Of a DNA stretch of 64,000 nt, positions 57,951-64,000 are shown one piece after another; position 1 is the stretch's first letter; each line of letters starts with the position of its first letter. Position numbers and translations under genes: made by a program. Source of the stretch: Rhodothermaceae bacterium (lineage in GTDB: Bacteria; Bacteroidota; Rhodothermia; Rhodothermales; Bin80); contig VXLY01000071.1 in NCBI GenBank assembly GCA_009841335.1, positions 1-64,000 of the forward strand. Reading direction: 5' to 3'. The notes beneath the pieces were generated by a model. It saw nothing but the letters and a program-made list of their open reading frames with translations, searched no databases and was not told the origin of the DNA.

Positions 57951-59240
57951 TTATTCAAGCTCGAGAACATTGCGTATCCCGTCTTTTTCGTTTACGCGCA
58001 GCAATAGAATCAATCCGGCGGCAAAGAAGAAGATCACGGTAGCCATCCCCCAGCGCTGGCTGCCCGTGGCCTGTACTACCAACCCCAGGAGTAATGGTCC
58101 GAGGAAGGCGGTGAATTTCCCCGAAAGGGCAAAGAATCCATAGAACTCATTCCGTTTACCTTCAGGCGTGAACCGGCCCAGCAGTGAACGACTCGCAGAT
58201 TGATTCGGGCCAGCTAGAAGTCCCGCACCAAGACCTGCAATCCAAAACAATATCTCCATGCGCGCTAGGACCGCAATAAGGCCAAAACCGATCAATCCCA
58301 CCAGAGAGAGAATGATCGTCGTACGCCCGCCAAGTTTATCGTCTATGTATCCAAACGCAAGTGCACCCAGCCCGGCGGCTATATTGAGTGTGATGCCGAA
58401 CACGATTACCTTTTCCGTGGAGAACCCGAATGTAGTGCTGGCATAGATACCACCAAAGGCGAAGACGGTGATCAGTCCGTCGTTGTAGACCAGGCGAGCC
58501 ACAAGAAAACGCAGGACCTGGCGAAAACGCCGGGAAATTTCCAGGAAGGTAGATACCAATTGCTGGTTGGCCTGCCCGATCAGTGTCCTGACATCTGGGA
58601 GCGACTGCTGGCTTTTGTTTTTCACTAGGAAAAAGATCGGGAGCGAGAAAAGTGCAAACCAAGCAGCCACGAGAAGATTGGTTGCCCGGATATTTTCCCC
58701 ATTGTCCGTTCCGAACCCCAAAATCGGTGTGTCCGTCTGAACAAATCCGAAGAGCGCCGCCACCAAACACAGCAGACCGCCAAGATATCCCAGTCCCCAG
58801 CCGTATCCCGAGATTCGTCCAATCTGTTTAGCAGGAGCAATGTCCGGCAGATAGGCATTGTAGAAAACGTTGCCCATCTCGAAAGCAATGTTCGTGATTA
58901 CAAACACCGCGAGTGCAAACCCAACCTGTCCTTCCTGTGGAAAAAAGAGCAATATGCTGCCTGCAACGCAGATAATCGTCGAGGTTGCGAGAAACTGTTT
59001 TCGCAACCCGCCGCGATCCGCAAGTGCACCAAGGTATGGTGACAGCACTGCGACAACGAAAGCGGTGATGGCGATCGCCGTAGACCACTGACGGGTACCT
59101 TCGGTTTCGTTTTCGGCAATCCCCAGCGTGAAATAGGTTGCATATATGAATGTTACTGTCAGTGTGGTGAACGATGAGTTAGCAAAGTCGTAAAGCGCCC
59201 ACGACCAGATAGTTTTGCGGCTGGTTTCTTGTCCGTTCAT
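57951..59240 (-). CDS. MFS transporter of the UMF1 (Atg22-like) family
   Basis: A 429-residue membrane transporter with about 12 helices. The family opening KTIWSWALYDFANSSFTTL is distinctive for UMF1/Atg22-like proteins, followed by LGALADRGGLRKQFL in the first cytoplasmic loop and LGRFTPEGKRNEFYGFFALS in the second half. Yeast Atg22 exports amino acids from the vacuole; the bacterial substrates are unknown. It is divergent from serA, with 107 bases between starts. Confidence 0.9.
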   Translation of the reverse strand: MNGQETSRKTIWSWALYDFANSSFTTLTVTFIYATYFTLGIAENETEGTRQWSTAIAITAFVVAVLSPYLGALADRGGLRKQFLATSTIICVAGSILLFFPQEGQVGFALAVFVITNIAFEMGNVFYNAYLPDIAPAKQIGRISGYGWGLGYLGGLLCLVAALFGFVQTDTPILGFGTDNGENIRATNLLVAAWFALFSLPIFFLVKNKSQQSLPDVRTLIGQANQQLVSTFLEISRRFRQVLRFLVARLVYNDGLITVFAFGGIYASTTFGFSTEKVIVFGITLNIAAGLGALAFGYIDDKLGGRTTIILSLVGLIGFGLIAVLARMEILFWIAGLGAGLLAGPNQSASRSLLGRFTPEGKRNEFYGFFALSGKFTAFLGPLLLGLVVQATGSQRWGMATVIFFFAAGLILLLRVNEKDGIRNVLELE

Positions 59241-59347
59241 AAGTTTAGTCCAGAGCGTTAGCCCAATTTAAGGTTAGTTCCGATTACTCGACATACCTTT
59301 TTATTCAATATTGATAACCTCTGACAAAGTCCGCATACCAATAATAG

Positions 59348-60517
59348 ATGTTCAAAGTCAGGACATTCAATACGATTTCTTCTCACGGATTGGAAAGGTT
59401 TCCCGCATCTGATTATGTTGTCGGAGACAACGTAGCGGAGCCGGATGCAATCCTGTTGAGGAGTCGCAGCCTTCATGGCGTCACTTTTCCGAACTCTGTC
59501 CTTGCCATTGCCCGATGTGGCGCAGGGGTCAACAATATTCCCATTGAACCATGTTCCGATCGGGGAATAGTCGTTTTTAACACACCGGGTGCCAACGCGA
59601 ACAGTGTTAAGGAGTTGGTTATATGTGGTATGCTGTTGGCCTCCCGGCGGATTGTGGATGGTATTAATTGGGCCAGGTCCCTGAAACATGGAGATGTTGC
59701 CGCAGCAGTGGAAAAGGGAAAGAAAAACTTCAAGGGCCCTGAGATCATGGGCAAGACACTGGGGGTCATTGGTCTTGGTGCCATTGGGGTCGCTGTTGCA
59801 AACGCAGCCAATGCGCTCGGGATGAGGACGCTGGGTTACGATCCGTTTATTTCGGTGTCCAGTGCATGGGGGCTGAGTCGGGAAGTAACGCGCGCAACGG
59901 GTCTAGATGAGATCATTCAGAGTGCAGACTACATTACGCTTCATGTGCCCCTCAACGATGAGACGCGTGACCTGATTAACGCGTCTCACTTCGCCCGTAT
60001 GAAGACGGGGGTACGCCTTCTAAATTTTGCACGTGGTCCGCTGGTCAATGAAAAAGCACTTTTTCAGGCTTTGGATAAAGGCACTTGTGCATGCTACGTG
60101 ACAGATTTTGTGGATGCGCAGTTGGCACAGCATCCCAAAGTGATTCCAGTACCACATTTAGGTGCATCGACATCAGAGGCTGAGGATAACTGTGCAGTTA
60201 TGGCAGCAGAACAAATTTGCAACTACCTTGAGAATGGGACTGTCAAGAATTCAGTCAACTTTCCCGAAGTCACACTCCCTCCCCGTCCAGATGGATACAG
60301 AATTCAGGTAGTAAATCGAAACGAACCCCGAATGATCAGCCAACTTGCAACCGTGCTTGCAGGCGCCGGACTTAACATTGATAATCTCGTAAATAAGGGG
60401 CGCGGTGCCCTGGCCTACAACGTGATTGATATTCGTAGTCCAATCAGTTCCTCGGTGTTCGATCAGTTGGCAGCCATTGATGGGGTAGTCAGAGCACGTG
60501 TAATAGCTCCTTCGTAG
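59348..60517 (+). CDS. serA: D-3-phosphoglycerate dehydrogenase
   Basis: The first step of serine synthesis: 3-phosphoglycerate to 3-phosphohydroxypyruvate with NAD. 389 residues. The NAD site is GVIGLGAIGVAVANAA, the active-site arginine is in LNFARGPLVNEKAL, and the His region is PVPHLGASTSEAEDNCA. A C-terminal ACT domain (QVVNRNEPRMISQLATVLAG) is kept and may give serine feedback control. Serine also feeds one-carbon units into the folate pool used by metF/metH. Its stop is one base from the next gene, so they form an operon. Confidence 0.94.
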   Translation: MFKVRTFNTISSHGLERFPASDYVVGDNVAEPDAILLRSRSLHGVTFPNSVLAIARCGAGVNNIPIEPCSDRGIVVFNTPGANANSVKELVICGMLLASRRIVDGINWARSLKHGDVAAAVEKGKKNFKGPEIMGKTLGVIGLGAIGVAVANAANALGMRTLGYDPFISVSSAWGLSREVTRATGLDEIIQSADYITLHVPLNDETRDLINASHFARMKTGVRLLNFARGPLVNEKALFQALDKGTCACYVTDFVDAQLAQHPKVIPVPHLGASTSEAEDNCAVMAAEQICNYLENGTVKNSVNFPEVTLPPRPDGYRIQVVNRNEPRMISQLATVLAGAGLNIDNLVNKGRGALAYNVIDIRSPISSSVFDQLAAIDGVVRARVIAPS

Positions 60518-60518
60518 G

Positions 60519-61109
60519 ATGTCCTTCCCTGAGCTTGGTCCTGATGTGGCACGCAAATCCCGCCCGGCGATTACACGATTTGCCAAGTGGCTATTGGAGA
60601 CCTTGGGTTGGCGTGTGGAGGGAACGTTGCCGAACCTAAAAAAATTTGTGATTATTGCCGCCTATCACACATCGAACTGGGACTTTTTCCTGGCTATGGC
60701 CGTGATGTTTGCCTTGGACCTGAGGGGAACCTGGATAGCAAAACACACCATCTTTCGATGGCCAGCTGGTCCCCTGCTTCGCTTACTCGGAGGGCAGCCG
60801 GTTGATCGGCGTAATCATTATGGGATGGTGGAAGGGGCCATTGAGCTATTCGAGACGAGCGAGCAACTTATTTTCGCGATCACTCCTGAAGGCACACGTA
60901 GCCGCGTGGAACGATGGAAAACGGGATTCTACCACATTGCAGTAGGCGCACAGGTGGTCATCGTACCGGCCTATTTTGATTACCCCGGCCGCACAGTTGG
61001 GTTCGGAGCCCCATTTACACCCACGGGCGACATGGAGCGCGATATCGCAGCCCTGAAAAAATTTTACGAACCACACAGAAAGACGGCTGCCCGGCCAGAC
61101 AGGGTCTAA
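60519..61109 (+). CDS. 1-acyl-glycerol-3-phosphate acyltransferase-like protein
   Basis: A 196-residue PlsC-type acyltransferase. The catalytic H-x4-D motif is AAYHTSNWDFFLAMA and the substrate motif TPEGTRSRVERWKTGFYHIA is intact. It is shorter than canonical PlsC and lacks an obvious membrane helix at the start; similar short proteins are found in Bacteroidota as lysophospholipid acyltransferases of uncertain substrate. It starts one base after serA. The 3' end overlaps the convergent gdh gene by four bases. Confidence 0.85.
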   Translation: MSFPELGPDVARKSRPAITRFAKWLLETLGWRVEGTLPNLKKFVIIAAYHTSNWDFFLAMAVMFALDLRGTWIAKHTIFRWPAGPLLRLLGGQPVDRRNHYGMVEGAIELFETSEQLIFAITPEGTRSRVERWKTGFYHIAVGAQVVIVPAYFDYPGRTVGFGAPFTPTGDMERDIAALKKFYEPHRKTAARPDRV

Positions 61110-62524
61110 GGGAAGATACCCATGCGAAGATAGCCCTGAGCAATTTTGTCAATTGCGCTCACAAATGCGCCTGTGCGCAGGTCTAGGTTGCGGCTTCGTG
61201 CTTTGGCATGGATTTCGTGGTATGCGTTAACCATTGTATCCTCCAGTCCCGAATCAACGAGGTCAGCCTCACTTGCACCGAAAGCGAATGTTGATTCAAG
61301 GCCTTTGGCTGTCGCCGCGCTCAGGCGCTTGTCAACTAGGTCCTGCACGGTTTCAAGGATTCTTAGCGCATTGTACGCTTCGCGCCGTCGGCTCATGCGA
61401 CCGTGCCGTACATGGGAAAGGTTGCGTAGCCATTCGAAATAGGAGACCGTGACTCCTCCTGCGTTCAGGTAGACATCGGGAATGATTACGACACCACGTT
61501 CCGCCAAGGTCTGATCGGCATCGGACGTGAGCGGACCATTCGCGGCTTCAGCAATGATTTTCGCCTTGATTCGATCCGCGTTGTCACTTGTCACCTGAGA
61601 TTCCAGGGCTGCAGGGATTAGAATGTCGCAGTCCATTTCCAGTATTTGCTTGGAATTCTCAATGTTCTGTGCTTCTGGGAAGTTGAGCGTTGCTCCGGTC
61701 TCCTTGCGGTGCGATACAATATCTTCCAGAGTCAATCCGTCTGGATTGTAGAGTGCGCCATCATATTCGCCGATACCAACAATTTTTGCACCGGCGTTTT
61801 CCAGGAAATGAGCAGCGTGGTAGCCGACATTTCCAAGTCCCTGTACAATCACACGCTTACCCTCCACACCGGGATCCAGTCCCAGTGCGCGCATATCTTC
61901 CTCAACAGAGCAAGCCTCTCGAATGCCAAAGAAGACACCTCGCCCGGTGGCCTCAACGCGTCCACGAACTCCTCCCATTCCGACGGGCTTCCCCGTGACA
62001 GCGGCCAGCGCATCAAGCGGGTTATCTGTTAATGTTTGATAGGTGTCAAAAATCCAGCTCATCTCGGTGGCGGACGTGCCATAATCTGGAGCGGGAACAT
62101 CTACGCCCGGTCCAATAAAATTTTTCTTGGCCAATTCAAAGGTGTATCGTCGTGTGATACGTTCCAGCTCAGGCTGAGAATACTGTCTCCGATCAATGCA
62201 TATTCCGCCTTTGGCACCGCCATAGGGGACATCTACAATGGCACATTTATAGGACATAAGAGAAGCCAGTGCCATGACCTCATCCGCGTTCACGGTGGGG
62301 GCATAACGGATGCCGCCTTTTGTTGGTTGCATATGGTGACTGTGCTCAGCACGGTATGCGTTTATTACATCAATTTCTCCGTTGTCCCGTACGAGCGGGA
62401 AACTTACATGGTAGACGCTGTTGCAGGACCTGATCTGTGCGAGCAATCCGGGAGTGTGACCAGTGTGTACCGCTGCACGGTCAAACATTTTGTTGACCTC
62501 GTCAAAGAAAGAAATATGTTGCAT
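61106..62524 (-). CDS. gdhA: Glutamate dehydrogenase (Glu/Leu/Phe/Val dehydrogenase family)
   Basis: Interconverts glutamate and 2-oxoglutarate plus ammonia. 472 residues. Substrate-binding lysines are in HMQPTKGGIRYAPTVNADEV and VPYGGAKGGICID, with the active-site Asp in VPAPDYGTSATEMSW. The Rossmann part has VIVQGLGNVGYHAAHFLE. The family normally runs 410-450 residues; the extra length is mainly in the C-terminal region (MSRRREAYNALRILETVQDL). The coenzyme preference (NAD is more likely) is not certain. Convergent with the acyltransferase gene. Confidence 0.93.
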   Translation of the reverse strand: MQHISFFDEVNKMFDRAAVHTGHTPGLLAQIRSCNSVYHVSFPLVRDNGEIDVINAYRAEHSHHMQPTKGGIRYAPTVNADEVMALASLMSYKCAIVDVPYGGAKGGICIDRRQYSQPELERITRRYTFELAKKNFIGPGVDVPAPDYGTSATEMSWIFDTYQTLTDNPLDALAAVTGKPVGMGGVRGRVEATGRGVFFGIREACSVEEDMRALGLDPGVEGKRVIVQGLGNVGYHAAHFLENAGAKIVGIGEYDGALYNPDGLTLEDIVSHRKETGATLNFPEAQNIENSKQILEMDCDILIPAALESQVTSDNADRIKAKIIAEAANGPLTSDADQTLAERGVVIIPDVYLNAGGVTVSYFEWLRNLSHVRHGRMSRRREAYNALRILETVQDLVDKRLSAATAKGLESTFAFGASEADLVDSGLEDTMVNAYHEIHAKARSRNLDLRTGAFVSAIDKIAQGYLRMGIFP

Positions 62525-62948
62525 GGTTCAGGTTGAATGGTGGTTATGGAAGCGCTTCCAATTTTCGTTAATTTACGCATTTAACCTACGTATATGACAG
62601 CTTTCAGCCCAATTTTTGAAGAGATAATCAGGTACAGAATACCCTTACTGGGAAATCTATCTTGGGTAGCCTTCATTCAAGGCTCCGCAAATCCATCGGC
62701 AGAGTGCAATCAATGATACGGTTTCCTGAATTGCGCCGAAGGCACAGCAACTAGGGTGTCATTTGGTTATAACTCTCCTCTGTTGTACTTGGAGGTCGGG
62801 TGGCGTTTCGTGGAATGATGTCTTTCTGGAAACTCGGAAAATGCACAAATTTAGTTGCAAACGCCTTACTTTCTCGGACGGAGGGCGCAAAAGCCCCCTT
62901 TTGCTGGTAGACATTCATTGTTCGCTTTAAGCCAAACAATCTGAATTC
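62525..62948. other. Intergenic region between gdh and the antiporter
   Basis: 424 bases between divergent genes. Only unsupported ORFs occur, such as a minus-strand frame at 62751-63008. No RNA gene or clear motif; it should hold both promoters. Confidence 0.4.
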
Positions 62949-64000
62949 GTGAGTGGGGAAATACTGATTCATATCGTCCTGGTCATTGGATTGGCAATTG
63001 GTGCGCAATGGCTTGCATGGCGTATCCGGGTACCGTCAATCCTGCTTTTGCTGATTCTCGGGTTTGTGGCGGGACCAGTAACCAGGATTCTCCCGCCTGA
63101 ACAATTGCAGGGGGAATGGCTTTTTGCTTTTGTCTCCCTAGCCATTGGTATCATTCTGTTTGAAGGGGGCTTAAATCTCAAATTGTCCGAACTAAGGGGT
63201 GTGGGTCGTGTGGTACTGAACTTGGTAACCATAGGTGTGCTGATAACCGGGGTGCTTGCAGCTATAGCCGCCCACTATGTGCTGGGTATGCCCTGGGTAA
63301 TTGCTGCTGTGTTAGGGGCTATCCTGACCGTTACCGGTCCGACCGTAGTGTTGCCTCTTCTCAGACATGTTCGACCGAGAGGGCGCGTAAGTGCGATTGC
63401 AAAATGGGAAGGAATCACAATTGATCCAGTGGGTGCGATCTTCGCAGTCCTGGTGCTTGAAGCTGTAATTGTTATGCGTGAGCACGGTCCGGGTGAAAGC
63501 GGTGGTGGGATGATTGCCACGATTCTTCCATCGCTGGAAGCGTTGTTGGCCACGGCAGCTGTAAGTGTAGGTATCAGCGTCCTGGGAGCTATTCTCATGG
63601 TCTTTCTGCTACGCCGTCATCTGGTGCCTGATTACTTGCAGAGTTCGCTTGCACTTACCGTCGTCATACTTGTGTTCGCCCTGTCGAATGAACTGCACGA
63701 GGAATCAGGGCTGTTTTCTGTGACGATGATGGGAGTATTTCTTGCGAATCAACAGTATGTCACAGTTCGGAGCATAACCAAGTTCAAAGAGGATTTGCAA
63801 GTGCTTCTGATCGGCTGTCTTTTTATTCTCCTGTCGGCGCGCCTTGATCTGGATGCACTGGATTATTTTGATGCGCGTGCCTTCATTTTTCTAGGTATTC
63901 TGATCTTGTTTATCCGGCCTATTGCAGTCGTATTCTCGAGCTTTCATACCGGACTTAACTGGAAGGAAAAGGGTTTCATTTCGTGGTTGGCGCCACGGGG
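62949..64000 (+). CDS. Na+/H+ antiporter of the CPA1/NhaP family, partial (cut at window end)
   Basis: An open frame of at least 350 codons not listed in the ORF track because it runs off the window. It starts at GTG 62949 (MSGEILIHIVLVIGLAIGAQ); a stop codon lies in frame 18 bases before. Membrane helices are seen throughout, with LRVPSILLLLILGFVAGP-like sequence (here IRVPSILLLLILGFVAGP), LFEGGLNLKLSEL, TVTGPTVVLPLLR and the ion-binding region EGITIDPVGAIFAVLV, the Asp-containing motif of CPA1 exchangers. The 3' end reads WLAPR, where NhaP-type proteins usually continue into another helix and often a TrkA-C domain. Function: cytoplasmic pH and Na+ homeostasis. Confidence 0.88.
   Translation, partial: MSGEILIHIVLVIGLAIGAQWLAWRIRVPSILLLLILGFVAGPVTRILPPEQLQGEWLFAFVSLAIGIILFEGGLNLKLSELRGVGRVVLNLVTIGVLITGVLAAIAAHYVLGMPWVIAAVLGAILTVTGPTVVLPLLRHVRPRGRVSAIAKWEGITIDPVGAIFAVLVLEAVIVMREHGPGESGGGMIATILPSLEALLATAAVSVGISVLGAILMVFLLRRHLVPDYLQSSLALTVVILVFALSNELHEESGLFSVTMMGVFLANQQYVTVRSITKFKEDLQVLLIGCLFILLSARLDLDALDYFDARAFIFLGILILFIRPIAVVFSSFHTGLNWKEKGFISWLAPR

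Overview
The window is a chromosomal stretch of an aerobic, heterotrophic bacterium, most likely from the Rhodothermota/Bacteroidota side of the tree. This placement is an inference. It rests on a TonB-dependent receptor with an N-terminal carboxypeptidase-regulatory domain, several 6-bladed-propeller secreted proteins, a Nif3/zinc-ribbon gene pair, a small membrane protein overlapping mutY, and the near absence of Shine-Dalgarno sequences. Heme A synthesis genes (ctaA-ctaB) point to aa3-type oxidase respiration. No rRNA, tRNA, CRISPR array or intact transposase was found. The one RNA gene seen is rnpB.

Layout. 0-7 kb: a minus-strand methionine/one-carbon block, read as an ArsR-methyltransferase-MetF triple fusion, the two halves of a split cobalamin-dependent methionine synthase, and a 7Fe ferredoxin. 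7.4-15.7 kb: an aminotransferase, then a catabolic-looking cluster with an operon of PEP-hydrolase-like TIM barrel, cupin, and a very large lipoprotein (propeller + HEAT-like + azurin-like cupredoxin + ThuA-like), next to a Tat-exported Gfo/Idh/MocA oxidoreductase and a sulfatase. 15.8-16.8 kb: a GC-richer patch with decayed small ORFs. 16.8-20.7 kb: a secreted propeller protein and a TonB-dependent receptor. 21.4-26.0 kb: a TRAP transporter operon (small permease, large permease, lipoprotein binding protein) with an NCS2-type permease carrying an extra soluble C-terminal domain inserted in it.

26.2-41 kb is mostly housekeeping: methyltransferase, aroB, degP/htrA, fumC, panC, a WG-repeat protein, rlmN, a small secreted protein, ctaB/ctaA, a phosphoglucosamine-mutase-like enzyme, and groEL/groES behind a CIRCE element. 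41.4-50.6 kb is accessory: two small membrane proteins, a 1569-residue DUF4011 helicase-nuclease (candidate phage defence), a second sulfatase and a lipoprotein propeller. 50.8-64 kb returns to housekeeping: mutY, an Omp85 protein, rsmE, secG, rnpB, a zinc-ribbon-family protein, a Nif3-family protein, an RpiB-like isomerase, a UMF1-type MFS transporter, serA, an acyltransferase, gdh, and the start of a Na+/H+ antiporter cut by the window edge.

Functional links. MetF makes the 5-methyl-THF that the split MetH uses, and the fused ArsR-methyltransferase part may sense the methyl cycle. The sulfatases, Gfo/Idh, ThuA-like lipoprotein, TonB receptor and TRAP system suggest scavenging of (sulfated) organic matter. 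The best candidates for undescribed biology are the ArsR-methyltransferase-MetF fusion with a palindrome in front of it, the PEP-hydrolase/cupin/azurin-ThuA operon, and the TRAP-NCS2 hybrid operon.
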